The translations under genes and the position numbers were made by a program. This document shows, piece by piece, positions 1-8,148 of a DNA stretch of 64,000 nt. Origin of the DNA: Pseudomonas rhodesiae (GTDB lineage Bacteria > Pseudomonadota > Gammaproteobacteria > Pseudomonadales > Pseudomonadaceae); NCBI RefSeq assembly GCF_007858255.1, contig NZ_VFEU01000007.1, forward strand, positions 186,001-250,000, read 5' to 3'. Position 1 is the first letter of the stretch, and each line of letters opens with the position of its first letter. The notes beneath the pieces were generated by a model. The model was not told the DNA's origin. It did no database searches and saw nothing but the letters and a program-made list of their open reading frames with translations.

Positions 1-336
1 CGCCTCGACCTCCTGGACCGCCTGCTCGGGAGGAAACGGCGCCACATTGGCCTGCAGGCTGGCCAGAGCCTCTTGCGCATCGGGCGCCAGAATGTCGGCC
101 CGCAGGCTGAGATGCTGGCCCAGCTTCACGAAGGTCGTGCCCAATCGCTGCAGCACTTCGGCGAAGCGGTCGGCCGCCCGGTGGGTATCGCAGCGCATCA
201 GGCCCCGGTGCCAGGCCACCCAGAGCAGGAACCCGCTCAGGGCCATAGCGATCTGCGTGGCCCGGCGCAGCGCCGAGCGTTGCGTTGGGCGGCCCGCAAG
301 ACGCACGGTGGAAACGGGGCGGTTCGGTCGCGTCAT
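1..336 (-). CDS. AarF/UbiB-family protein kinase-like protein, partial
   Basis: This is the N-terminal 112 codons of a gene that runs off the left edge. The start ATG at 336 overlaps the stop of the upstream dehydrogenase gene (ATGA). The product begins with a basic segment and a hydrophobic stretch, followed near residues 65-85 by LQRLGTTFVKLGQHLSLRAD, the hallmark start of the ABC1/AarF/UbiB atypical kinase domain (F-x-K-x-GQ-x-x-S-x-R-x-D). Members support ubiquinone biosynthesis or lipid homeostasis at the membrane. The kinase core lies outside the window, so activity cannot be judged. It is the last visible gene of the long metal-resistance operon. Confidence 0.85.
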   Translation of the reverse strand, partial: MTRPNRPVSTVRLAGRPTQRSALRRATQIAMALSGFLLWVAWHRGLMRCDTHRAADRFAEVLQRLGTTFVKLGQHLSLRADILAPDAQEALASLQANVAPFPPEQAVQEVEA

Positions 337-1364
337 GGCTCATCCAACCTGTTGCGCAGGCGGCCCGCATGCCAGGCTGCGATGTTCGAGATGGTCTCGT
401 CGAGGATGCGCGCGATCGCCTCCGACGTGTTGAACCCGACATGCGGTGTCACGAGCACACGCGGATGCGTCAGCAGTGGGCTGGATGCCGACCAGCCGGT
501 ATCGCAACCCAGTCCGCCGCAGCCCGTGGGCACTTCGGGAGACAGATCCCCTTCCTGTTCCAGCACGTCCAGTCCTGCTGCGGCGACGGTACCTGCCTCC
601 AGTGCGTGCAGCAGGGCGGCCTCGTCGATGAGCGCACCCCGTGCCGTGTTGATCAGTACCATGCCCGGTTTCATGCGCGCGAAGGCCTGGCCATCGAGAA
701 GGTGGTGCGTGGCCTGCGTGGCCGGAACATGAAGGCTCAGAACATCGCTGCTTTGCAGCATCTGCTCCCACGTCACCACGCGGACGCCGGCGATGGGTGC
801 TGCCGTGATGTCGAGCGATGGGGCGAGGGCCGGGTCGTACGCGAGAACTTCCATGCCGAAGCCCAGGGCGATACGGGCCACGTGGCGCCCGATCCGGCCC
901 AGCCCGACGATGCCCAGCGTCTTGCCTTCCAGCTCGAAGCCGGTGAGGCCGCGGTAAGCGAAAGAACCTTGGCGCGCCCGCTCGTGGGCTTGTGTCAGAT
1001 GGCGAGCCACGCCCAGCAGCAGCGCGAAGGCATGTTCGGCGACGCTGGCAGACCCATAGTCCGGCACGTGGCACACGGCAATGCCGCGTCGGCGGCAAGC
1101 CTGCAGGTCGATGTGATCGAAGCCCGCGGAGCGCGTTGCCACGAGCCGCACGCGCGGCAGCAACCGGAGCACTGATTCGTCAACGCGCGTGCGCACGAAG
1201 ACGCACAGCACCTCGGTGTCTTCATCGCCGACATCGGATACCACCAGGCGTTCGTTCTGGACGAAGTGCGCGTGCCAGTGGGTCGGAAGCCTTTGCTGCA
1301 GCGCGGCCTGGTCCGCCGGTGCGATGTCGGAGAACAGAACGGACAGACGGTTTTGTGCGGTCAT
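333..1364 (-). CDS. D-2-hydroxyacid dehydrogenase (NAD-dependent)
   Basis: The product has 343 residues, normal for the family. It has an N-terminal substrate-binding part, then the Rossmann motif GIVGLGRIGRHVA near residue 150, and the conserved catalytic set: the Arg in NTARGALIDE, the Glu in LDVLEQE and the His in TPHVGFNTSEA. Such enzymes reduce 2-keto acids to D-2-hydroxyacids with NAD(P)H; the overall look is like D-lactate dehydrogenase (LdhA) but the substrate is not certain. I chose ATG 1364 because it overlaps the stop of the preceding small gene (ATGA) and fits the family's N-terminus; a longer in-frame extension has no homology. The gene is translationally coupled on both sides. 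Confidence 0.92.
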   Translation of the reverse strand: MTAQNRLSVLFSDIAPADQAALQQRLPTHWHAHFVQNERLVVSDVGDEDTEVLCVFVRTRVDESVLRLLPRVRLVATRSAGFDHIDLQACRRRGIAVCHVPDYGSASVAEHAFALLLGVARHLTQAHERARQGSFAYRGLTGFELEGKTLGIVGLGRIGRHVARIALGFGMEVLAYDPALAPSLDITAAPIAGVRVVTWEQMLQSSDVLSLHVPATQATHHLLDGQAFARMKPGMVLINTARGALIDEAALLHALEAGTVAAAGLDVLEQEGDLSPEVPTGCGGLGCDTGWSASSPLLTHPRVLVTPHVGFNTSEAIARILDETISNIAAWHAGRLRNRLDEP

Positions 1365-1615
1365 GAGCCCTCCTCGATTACCCGGTGCAGGGACAGGATG
1401 CAGAACGCGGCGATGAAGTGCCCGGTCTTGGTGCCTTGCGCGAGTTCCGCTTGCGCGAATACCGTCGGCAGCCGGCCGGCGACCGCATCGCGCATGGTCT
1501 CGAATCCGTCGAGCAACTGAACCGTGAAGAACGCCGCGCGGCGCATCGGGCCCTGCGTGCGGCCGCAGTCCGCGTAGGCCAGTGCGGGCTTGAATCTGGC
1601 CGGAGGATTCGTCAT
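1361..1615 (-). CDS. small conserved hypothetical protein
   Basis: This is an 84-residue reading frame coupled at both ends by ATGA overlaps, to the DUF6629-like gene upstream and the dehydrogenase downstream. That tight packing is the main evidence that it is real. The product is soluble-looking, has Cys17 and Cys72 and no signal peptide, and ends in a mildly hydrophobic segment. I do not recognise the family, and the function is unknown. Confidence 0.7.
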   Translation of the reverse strand: MTNPPARFKPALAYADCGRTQGPMRRAAFFTVQLLDGFETMRDAVAGRLPTVFAQAELAQGTKTGHFIAAFCILSLHRVIEEGS

Positions 1616-2256
1616 GGCACGGCCAGCCTCGCTCGGGGCTCACGGAACTGCCACAGCACGATGAAGCTGAGCACAGCGGCAAAGAAGCACCACACCGAGA
1701 TGAACCAGGTTGCATAGAACATGTAGGCGGCGATTGCGGAGACAAAGGCGGCCACCCCAAAAGCCGCCACGCGCCGGTGGCTAGAAACCATCAGGCTTGC
1801 GCAGGTGCCGATCAGATACAGGGCCATCGTGGTCATCACGTAGAAGTGCGGAGAGTCGTAGAGGATGTGCTGGCCGACCACGCGGGCCGTGATGGGCAGC
1901 TTCACCAGCATCGCCAGCAGGTACAGACCGACGAGCGCGCCCGCGACTGCAATGGCCACCAGAACCCGACGGCGCCAACGGACGCTCTCCAGCGCCAGCG
2001 CAGCCAGCGGGACGTAGATCGGCCACAGGACGTGCGAGAAGAACGAGTAGAGATGCGTTAGCGCCACGTTCAGCAAGGGCGCGCGGTCGGGGAACGTCAG
2101 CCACAGCATGCCTTCGAGCAGTTGCTGGACCCCGAACAGCAGCGGGATGGCGGCATACGGCAGTTCGCGCCGTGAGCGGGCCCGGCGCATGGTGACGGTC
2201 CCCAGGCCCAGCAGAACCGCTGCGGACGTGAAACTGGCGGGTGCGGAAAAGCACAT
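1612..2256 (-). CDS. DUF6629-type multi-pass membrane protein
   Basis: This is a 214-residue protein with about seven hydrophobic segments and the N-terminal signature MCFSAPASFTSA, which I recognise from DUF6629 membrane proteins. The conserved LLFGVQQLLEGMLWL follows near residue 40, and the His/Tyr-rich helix THLYSFFSHVLWPIYVPL is near residue 68. The function is unknown; it probably sits in the inner membrane. The downstream stop overlaps the next gene's start, and 53 bases separate it from the PRPP synthetase gene upstream. Confidence 0.8.
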   Translation of the reverse strand: MCFSAPASFTSAAVLLGLGTVTMRRARSRRELPYAAIPLLFGVQQLLEGMLWLTFPDRAPLLNVALTHLYSFFSHVLWPIYVPLAALALESVRWRRRVLVAIAVAGALVGLYLLAMLVKLPITARVVGQHILYDSPHFYVMTTMALYLIGTCASLMVSSHRRVAAFGVAAFVSAIAAYMFYATWFISVWCFFAAVLSFIVLWQFREPRARLAVP

Positions 2257-2309
2257 GGGCAGTCATCTCCCCTCGATCGTGAGCGTCATGGCGAGCGCGG
2301 CGCAGCGGC

Positions 2310-3209
2310 TCATGGCGCGCCGGCTTCCATCAGTTCCTGCACCGCTGTCGCCAGCGGTGCCACCACGCTGATGCCGTTGGAGACATGCGGCACGGTGTCG
2401 CAGGTCACCACCCGCTGGGGTCCTGCCGCAAGAAGTGCGTGGTACGCGTCGGCGGCGAATAGGGCGTGCACCCCGATGCACACCGGTGGCGGCAATCCCA
2501 CGCTGCGCACACTGGCGATTGTCTGGATCATCGTGCGCGCGCTGGACACGATGTCATCGATGAGCACGGGCTGGCGGTCTGCCAGGGCCGCGGTGTCGGG
2601 AAGGCTGACCTCCACGTCCTTGTCGCCCCGGCGGATCTTCTGCAACACCGTGAACGGCGCGCCAGCCAAGCGCGCGACTTCCTGGACCCATTGCTCGCTT
2701 TCCGCATCGGGTCCGATCAACACGGGACGGTCCACATGGGCTGCGACCCAGGCCGCGATGGCGGGCGCGGACTGGACCACACGGGTCGGCACCCGGTAGA
2801 CCTCGCCGAGCGAGCGGTAGCGGTGCAGATGGGGATCGACGGTGACGATACCGTCGAACACCGTCGACACCAGCGCAGCGAACGTGCGGGACGTGATGGC
2901 TTCGCCCGTGTTGAAGCGCCGGTCCTGACGCAGGTACGCCAGGTACGGGGCAGCCAGCAACACGCGGGTGGCGCCGAGGTCGCGCGCTGCGTCCGCGGCG
3001 AACAACAAGGGCAGCGCCTTGGCGTCCGGCTGGGCCAGGCTGGCCACGATCACGACGGTGCGGCCGGTGACGTCGGCGTCCAGCCGCACCAGCGACTCGC
3101 CGTCCGGGAACCGGTGCAGTTGCAGGGCAGCCCGCTGCGCGCCCAACGCCCGGATCAGTCCATCGGCGAAGTCTTCGTCGCCCGGCAGGTGAAAAACGAG
3201 AGGTTTCAT
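2310..3209 (-). CDS. ribose-phosphate pyrophosphokinase-like protein (PRPP synthetase)
   Basis: The product has 299 residues, slightly short of housekeeping Prs (about 315). It has two phosphoribosyltransferase-like domains. Visible motifs are FPDGES near residue 35, the region around VDPHLHRY near 125 in place of the usual D-x-H-x-x-Q segment, and the PRPP/ribose-5-phosphate loop VLIDDIVSSARTM near 215. Family members make PRPP from ribose 5-phosphate and ATP. Divergence from housekeeping Prs and its place directly after an AMP-phosphorylase-like gene (ATGA overlap) suggest a dedicated salvage role rather than general supply. That role is inference. Confidence 0.9.
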   Translation of the reverse strand: MKPLVFHLPGDEDFADGLIRALGAQRAALQLHRFPDGESLVRLDADVTGRTVVIVASLAQPDAKALPLLFAADAARDLGATRVLLAAPYLAYLRQDRRFNTGEAITSRTFAALVSTVFDGIVTVDPHLHRYRSLGEVYRVPTRVVQSAPAIAAWVAAHVDRPVLIGPDAESEQWVQEVARLAGAPFTVLQKIRRGDKDVEVSLPDTAALADRQPVLIDDIVSSARTMIQTIASVRSVGLPPPVCIGVHALFAADAYHALLAAGPQRVVTCDTVPHVSNGISVVAPLATAVQELMEAGAP

Positions 3210-4747
3210 AGGTTCTCCGAAATCTGGAAGATCGGTGGGCGCGAGCGGACGAACTGCAGCGCATAGGCCAGTTCGCCCGGCGCCTGGGCGTGCAGCGTGA
3301 AGAGCGGCTGTCCCGCTTCGACCTGGTCGCCCAGGCGCGCATGCACGTCGATGCCGGCGGCAGCGGCGGTCGGTGCTCCGGCGAGCTTGGCCGCCCGCGC
3401 GAGCAGCCGGTTGTCGATTCGGGAGACCCGTCCCGTGGACGGCGATGCGACGGTGTGCCGATGCGTTGCCACCGGGATGCTGCGCAGGCCGCCCTGCTCA
3501 GCGCAGATCGCCTGGAACGTGGCCCAGGCGCGGCCGTCGGCCAGCACCTGCGCGGCGAGCGTCAGGCCGCCGCCGGCGGGCGCTGCACCGCCCATTTCGA
3601 GGATGTCCGCCGCCAGCCGCAACGCTCGCTCCCGCAGGTCGGCCGGGGCCTCGGGCGTCCCTTGTAGGACGGCCAGCACGTCGCGGGCCTCCAGTGCCGG
3701 GCCGATCCCGCGGCCGACCGGCTGCTCACCATCGGTGACGCGCAAGGCCACGTGCAGGCCGATGGCGCTGCCCACCTCCTGCAGGCGCCGACCGAGCGCC
3801 GCCGCGGCCTGCGCGCTGCGCACTTTGGCGGTGGCACCCACGGGCAGGTCGATCAGCACATGGGTCGAGCCCGCGGCGGCCTTCTTGGACAGGACCGAGG
3901 CGACGAGCTGGCCCTCGCTGTCGAGGTCCAGCGGCCGCTCGACGCGGATGAGGATGTCGTCGGCGGGGCTGAGCCGTACCGAGCCGCCCCAGACGATGCA
4001 GCCGCCCGTGCGTTCGACCACGCGCCGCATGCTCGGCACATCCAGGTTCACCGGCGCCAGCACCTCCATCGTGTCGGCCGTCCCGGCCGGCGAGGTGATG
4101 GCGCGCGAGGAGGTCTTGGGCATCGTGAGGCCGCAGGCGGCCACGATGGGCACCACGAGCAGGGTCGTGCGGTTGCCGGGCAGGCCGCCGACGCAATGCT
4201 TGTCCACCACCAGCGGGCGCCCCCAATCGATGCGGTCACCGACGCCAATCATGGCTTTCGTGAGCGAGACTGTCTCCGCGAGGTCCAGGCGATCGCCGGC
4301 GCAGGCGGTGATGAAGGTGGCCAGATGCAGGTCCGAGTAATGGCCCGCCGCGACGTCGGAGATGATGGCGCTGAACTCGGCATCGCCCAGGGCATTGCCG
4401 TAGACCTTGGCCCGGACATGGCTGAGCGAATCCAGCGGCGGTGCATGGGTCACCGTGACCAGCTGGCCCGGCTGCGCCCCCAGCGACGCCCATGCCGATT
4501 CGGACAGGCCAGCGACGTTCTCGGCCAGCCAATTCCCATCGACGACGCTGAGCGTCGCCACGATGCTGCGGCGGCCGGCCGTCAGCTGCACGCGCGCCTG
4601 GGTCGTGAAACCCTCCGACCGGCAGACAGGGCAGTCGCGCCGCATGTAGACCACCGGCTCCTGATGGGTGTCGATGCCGGTGCGCCACGCCTGCAGCGTG
4701 TTCACGCCATCCTCTCCGGTGCCGGTCTCGTGCAGGTGCGCCGTCAT
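3206..4747 (-). CDS. AMP phosphorylase-like / thymidine phosphorylase family protein
   Basis: The 513-residue length matches the archaeal-type AMP phosphorylase branch (about 500) rather than DeoA (about 440). The core carries VDKHCVGGLPGNRTTLLVVP, then PKTSSRAITSPAGTADTMEV, the phosphate- and nucleoside-binding segments of this branch. An extra N-terminal domain of about 80 residues is also typical. The archaeal enzymes phosphorolyse nucleoside 5'-monophosphates to a base and ribose 1,5-bisphosphate. No RuBisCO or ribose-1,5-bisphosphate isomerase gene is nearby, so the onward route here is unknown. The gene is coupled by ATGA overlaps to the beta-CASP gene upstream and to the PRPP synthetase gene downstream. 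Confidence 0.9.
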   Translation of the reverse strand: MTAHLHETGTGEDGVNTLQAWRTGIDTHQEPVVYMRRDCPVCRSEGFTTQARVQLTAGRRSIVATLSVVDGNWLAENVAGLSESAWASLGAQPGQLVTVTHAPPLDSLSHVRAKVYGNALGDAEFSAIISDVAAGHYSDLHLATFITACAGDRLDLAETVSLTKAMIGVGDRIDWGRPLVVDKHCVGGLPGNRTTLLVVPIVAACGLTMPKTSSRAITSPAGTADTMEVLAPVNLDVPSMRRVVERTGGCIVWGGSVRLSPADDILIRVERPLDLDSEGQLVASVLSKKAAAGSTHVLIDLPVGATAKVRSAQAAAALGRRLQEVGSAIGLHVALRVTDGEQPVGRGIGPALEARDVLAVLQGTPEAPADLRERALRLAADILEMGGAAPAGGGLTLAAQVLADGRAWATFQAICAEQGGLRSIPVATHRHTVASPSTGRVSRIDNRLLARAAKLAGAPTAAAAGIDVHARLGDQVEAGQPLFTLHAQAPGELAYALQFVRSRPPIFQISENL

Positions 4748-6105
4748 ACCAGATCCACCGTCTGCAGGTACTCGGGCACGGCAACCGACCAGCCCAGTTC
4801 ATGGTCGATCCGCGCGCGCAGCGCATCGGCCGCCTCCGGCTCGCCGTGGGTCACGAAGGTTCGGCGCGGTGTTTGCGTGAAGCCGCGCATCCACGCGAGG
4901 ATCTCGTCGGCATCGGCGTGGGCGGAAAGGTTGTCGAGCGAGGCCACCTCGGCGCGGATCGGCACGTCCTGGCCATGGATGCGGACGGTGGACGCGCCGT
5001 GCACGATCGCGGCGCCACGGGTGCCGCCCGCCTGGTAGCCGGCGAACAGGATGGTGTTGCGATGGTCGGGCGCGAATGACTTGAGGTGGTGCACCACGCG
5101 TCCTCCCGTGGCCATGCCACTGGCGGAGATGATGACCATCGGTCCACGACCGGCGCTGAGCGCCTTGGAATCCTCGACCTTGTTGACGATCTTCGCGGCA
5201 TGGCACATGCCCTCGCATTCCTCGGGCGAGAGCCGGTGCTCGTCGCGATGGGCGTGGTACAGCCGTGTGGCATCGATGGCCATCGGGCTGTCCAGGTACA
5301 CGGGCAGGTGCTGGTGGATGCGCCCTTGCTTCTTGAGCTGGTAGATGCCGTACATCAGGCTCTGCGCTCGGCCGACAGCGAACGCGGGGATGACCACGAC
5401 CCCTCCACGGGCGGCCGTCTTGTTGATGACAGTCTCCAGCTGCGCCAGTGCGTCGGACGCTTCATGCTTGCGGTTGCCGTAGGTGGATTCCACCAGCAGG
5501 TAGTCGGCGCCGGGGACCTGCACCGGCGAGCGCAGCACCGGGTCGTTAGGCCGGCCGATGTCGCCGGAGAAGAGCACGGATCGCCGGCCGTCGTTGAGGT
5601 GCACGAAGGCCGAGCCGAGCATGTGCCCGGAAGGCGTCAACCGCGCGGTGAGTCCGGGCAGCGCCTCGAAGTCCTGAGAGAACGGACGTGGCGCGAACAG
5701 CTTCAGGCAGCGCTCGGCGTCCTCACGGGTGTACAGCGGCAGCGCGGGCTGGTGTTTGGAGAAACCGTGCCGGTTGGCGAACTTCGCCTCTTCCTCCTGC
5801 AGATGGCCGCTGTCGGTGAGCAGGATCTTGCACAGCTCGTGCGTCGCGGACGTGCAGTAAACCCGGCCGCGAAAGCCTTGTCGCGCCAGCAGTGGCAGGT
5901 AGCCGCTGTGGTCGATGTGGGCGTGGGTGAGCACGACCGCGTCGACGGTCTTGGGCGCGACCGGCAGCGGCTCCCAGTTGCGCAGGCGCAGCTGCTTGAA
6001 TCCCTGGAACAGACCGCAGTCCACCAGAATGGTCGCGTCGCCATGGCGCAGCAGGTATTTGGAACCGGTCACGGTGCCGGTGGCACCCAGAAACTGAAGT
6101 TGCAT
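4744..6105 (-). CDS. MBL-fold beta-CASP ribonuclease-like protein
   Basis: This 453-residue metallo-beta-lactamase-fold protein opens with MQLQFLGATGTVTGSKYLL and has the zinc motif LTHAHIDHSGYLPLL near residue 65. Further on come the beta-CASP domain and the motif SASGMATGGRVVHHL near 330, then an RMMBL-type C-terminus containing the histidine of THGEPEAA. Relatives are RNA endo- or exonucleases of the YsfJ/CPSF type. I chose ATG 6105 because a GGAG ribosome site precedes it and the family N-terminus starts there; the open frame continues to 6315 without homology. In this operon it could feed nucleotides to the next gene, AMP phosphorylase (inference). Confidence 0.9.
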   Translation of the reverse strand: MQLQFLGATGTVTGSKYLLRHGDATILVDCGLFQGFKQLRLRNWEPLPVAPKTVDAVVLTHAHIDHSGYLPLLARQGFRGRVYCTSATHELCKILLTDSGHLQEEEAKFANRHGFSKHQPALPLYTREDAERCLKLFAPRPFSQDFEALPGLTARLTPSGHMLGSAFVHLNDGRRSVLFSGDIGRPNDPVLRSPVQVPGADYLLVESTYGNRKHEASDALAQLETVINKTAARGGVVVIPAFAVGRAQSLMYGIYQLKKQGRIHQHLPVYLDSPMAIDATRLYHAHRDEHRLSPEECEGMCHAAKIVNKVEDSKALSAGRGPMVIISASGMATGGRVVHHLKSFAPDHRNTILFAGYQAGGTRGAAIVHGASTVRIHGQDVPIRAEVASLDNLSAHADADEILAWMRGFTQTPRRTFVTHGEPEAADALRARIDHELGWSVAVPEYLQTVDLV

Positions 6106-6130
6106 GGTAGGTCTCCAAGGATGTTGTCGT

Positions 6131-6628
6131 TCAAAGAAGGACCGGCCGATCCGGCAACTCGTTGCCGTGGTCCGCGCCCCGCGGAAAGTGCTGCACCAGC
6201 AGGTGGCTGACGGCCACGATGCCTTCCAGGGCTCCGGCCTCGAAGCGTCCCTGCGCAAACTGGGCTTCCATGCGCTGGCACACAGACGACCACCTTTCGG
6301 CACCGCAACAGGCATGGATGCCGCGATCGGCCACGATCTCCACGGCCCGGTCGGCCAGCAGCACGTAGATCAGGACGCCGCTGTTGTGCGCCGTATCCCA
6401 CACACCCAGGCGTGCGAACAGGTCCAGCGCCCGCTCGCCCGGCGATTGGTTGCGCCACAGTGGCGATCCGTCCAGCGCACCCTCGACCACGAAGCGCAGT
6501 TGGCCCCCATGCTGGAACTCTCCCGTGCGGATGGCCTGCTCGATCGCATCCAGGGCACGCGGGGGGAAGGCGCGGCGGACTGCGCGATCCGTGGTCGCAA
6601 GGTGGCGAAGAAGTCGTTGCATGTTCAT
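6131..6628 (-). CDS. short TPM-domain protein
   Basis: This 165-residue protein carries the TPM fold without a signal peptide or Gly-rich tail. Recognisable parts are a start like MNMQRLLRHL, the strand GQLRFVVEGAL, RALDLFARLGVWDTAHNSGV near residue 60 and an ADRAVEIVADRGIH segment. It forms a pair with the longer exported TPM protein just upstream; the two genes are separated by one base (TGA-G-ATG). TPM proteins of this sort often accompany LemA and are thought to act at the membrane. The biochemical role is unknown. Confidence 0.85.
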   Translation of the reverse strand: MNMQRLLRHLATTDRAVRRAFPPRALDAIEQAIRTGEFQHGGQLRFVVEGALDGSPLWRNQSPGERALDLFARLGVWDTAHNSGVLIYVLLADRAVEIVADRGIHACCGAERWSSVCQRMEAQFAQGRFEAGALEGIVAVSHLLVQHFPRGADHGNELPDRPVLL

Positions 6629-6629
6629 C

Positions 6630-7535
6630 TCACCACCGTCCTGACGCGCCGCCGCCACCGAAGCCGCCGCCGCCGCCGCGGAATCCACCGCCACCACCGC
6701 CCAATCCTCCGCCCGGCCAGCCGCCTCCCCGGTGGCGCCCGTGCAGGCCGCCGTGGCCACCCATGCCGATGCCCAGCAGCGTGACGAGGAATCCCGCCAG
6801 TCCAGCCACCGCGGCCACCGCGAAGGTGCCCACCAACAGCCACGCAGCGGCACCCAGCACGCCAGCCGTGACCAGGGAGCCTGGAAGGCGGCCGAGGGCG
6901 TTGCGCAGCACTCCGCCCAGCATCAGGGCCGCGACGAACAGGAAGGGCCAGGCCTGCCCGATGTCGTTGGTCTGCCCCTGGCGCCGTGGGTCCGCCGCAG
7001 GCAGGGCCTCGCCATCGATCACCCGCATGATCTGTTCGGCGCCTGCGGCGATGCCGCCGTCGAAATCGCCCTGGCGAAAGCGCGGCGTGATCACCTCGTC
7101 GATGATGCGCCGCGATACCACGTCGCTCAGCGCACCCTCGATGCCGTATCCGACTTCGATGCGCAGGGTGCGGTCGTCCTTGGCCACCAGGAGCAACGCG
7201 CCGTCGTCCACCTTGCGACGGCCGAGCTTCCATTGCTCTACCACCCGCAGGGCGTACTGCTCGACGGGTTCGGGCCGCGTCGAGCGGACCATCAGCACGG
7301 CGATCTGCACGCCCTTGCGTTGCTCGAAGGCCCGAAGCTGCGCATCCAGCGCGGCGACACGATCGGCGGCGAGCGTTCCCGTGAGATCGGTGACGCGCGC
7401 CTGCAGCGGGGGAACGGCGACCAACTCCTGCGCGGACGCGACCGAAAGGAACAGGCTCAGCAGCAGCCAGGCCAGAGCGTGGGCCAGCCGAAGAGGGGCC
7501 GCCGGAGAGAGCACCGCTGTTCTGGGCGTTCTCAT
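6630..7535 (-). CDS. exported TPM-domain protein with Gly-rich tail (YgcG-like)
   Basis: This is a 301-residue YgcG/TPM-family protein. It has a signal peptide (about residues 1-35, ending SVASA|QE), the TPM domain at about 40-180 containing RVTDLTGTL, GALLLVAKDDRTLRIEVGYG and FRQGDFDGGIAAGAEQI, then two hydrophobic segments. The C-terminal tail from about 265 is very rich in glycine. Most members have the same plan, with the TPM domain outside the membrane. The stop of this gene and the start of the next are one base apart; on the other side the LemA stop precedes its ATG by one base. Confidence 0.92.
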   Translation of the reverse strand: MRTPRTAVLSPAAPLRLAHALAWLLLSLFLSVASAQELVAVPPLQARVTDLTGTLAADRVAALDAQLRAFEQRKGVQIAVLMVRSTRPEPVEQYALRVVEQWKLGRRKVDDGALLLVAKDDRTLRIEVGYGIEGALSDVVSRRIIDEVITPRFRQGDFDGGIAAGAEQIMRVIDGEALPAADPRRQGQTNDIGQAWPFLFVAALMLGGVLRNALGRLPGSLVTAGVLGAAAWLLVGTFAVAAVAGLAGFLVTLLGIGMGGHGGLHGRHRGGGWPGGGLGGGGGGFRGGGGGFGGGGASGRW

Positions 7536-7536
7536 G

Positions 7537-8148
7537 TCAGGGGCGCGCCGCCGGCGCCGAGGCGCCGAAATCGACCTGTGGCGGCGCCGCCATGGCCTTC
7601 TCGTCGGCGACCGAGAAATTGGGCTTGACGTCGTAGCTGAACAGCTTGGCCGTGATGTTGGTCGGGAAGCTGCGCGTGAGCACGTTGTAATCCTGCACCG
7701 CCTTCACGTAGCGCCCACGCGCCACGGTGATGCGGTTCTCCGTGCCCTCAAGTTGGGCACGCAGGTCTTGAAAAGCCTGGTTCGCCTTGAGTTGCGGGTA
7801 GTTCTCGCTCACCACCAGCAGCCGGCTCAGCGCGCCGGACAGTTCGCCCTGTGCCGCCTGGAACTTCTGGAACGCCTCGGGGTTGTTGACGAGTTCCGGC
7901 GTGGCCTGGATCGAGGTCGCCTTCGCGCGGGCCTCGACCACCCTGGTCAGCGTCTCCTGCTCGAAGTTGGTCTCGCCCTTGACGGTCGCGACGATGTTCG
8001 GGATCAGGTCGGCGCGCCGCTGGTACTGGTTCAGCACCTCGGACCAGGCGGACTTGGTCTGCTCGTCCAGCCGCTGGAAGTCGTTGTAGCCGCATCCGCT
8101 CAGCGACAGGGCAAGCGCTGCAAGCAGGGACATCAGGATCAGTCTCAT
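7537..8148 (-). CDS. lemA: LemA family lipoprotein-like protein
   Basis: This 203-residue LemA protein has an N-terminal lipobox (ALSLSGCGYN), and the conserved core starts at YNDFQRLDEQTKSAWSEV, followed by YQRRADLIPNIVATVKG. LemA proteins are membrane-anchored helical proteins usually encoded beside TPM proteins, as here. ATG 8148 overlaps the MFS stop (ATGA); the open frame upstream is only the antisense of other genes. Function in metal stress is not known; membrane maintenance is a reasonable guess. Confidence 0.92.
   Translation of the reverse strand: MRLILMSLLAALALSLSGCGYNDFQRLDEQTKSAWSEVLNQYQRRADLIPNIVATVKGETNFEQETLTRVVEARAKATSIQATPELVNNPEAFQKFQAAQGELSGALSRLLVVSENYPQLKANQAFQDLRAQLEGTENRITVARGRYVKAVQDYNVLTRSFPTNITAKLFSYDVKPNFSVADEKAMAAPPQVDFGASAPAARP

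Noticed and set aside
3206..4747. A full archaeal-type AMP pathway with RuBisCO.
   Set aside because: No ribose-1,5-bisphosphate isomerase or RuBisCO gene is present in the window, so only the first enzyme is supported.
3752..5038. Long plus-strand open frame opposite the phosphorylase and beta-CASP genes.
   Set aside because: It is antisense to well-supported genes with catalytic motifs; such frames are common in GC-rich DNA.
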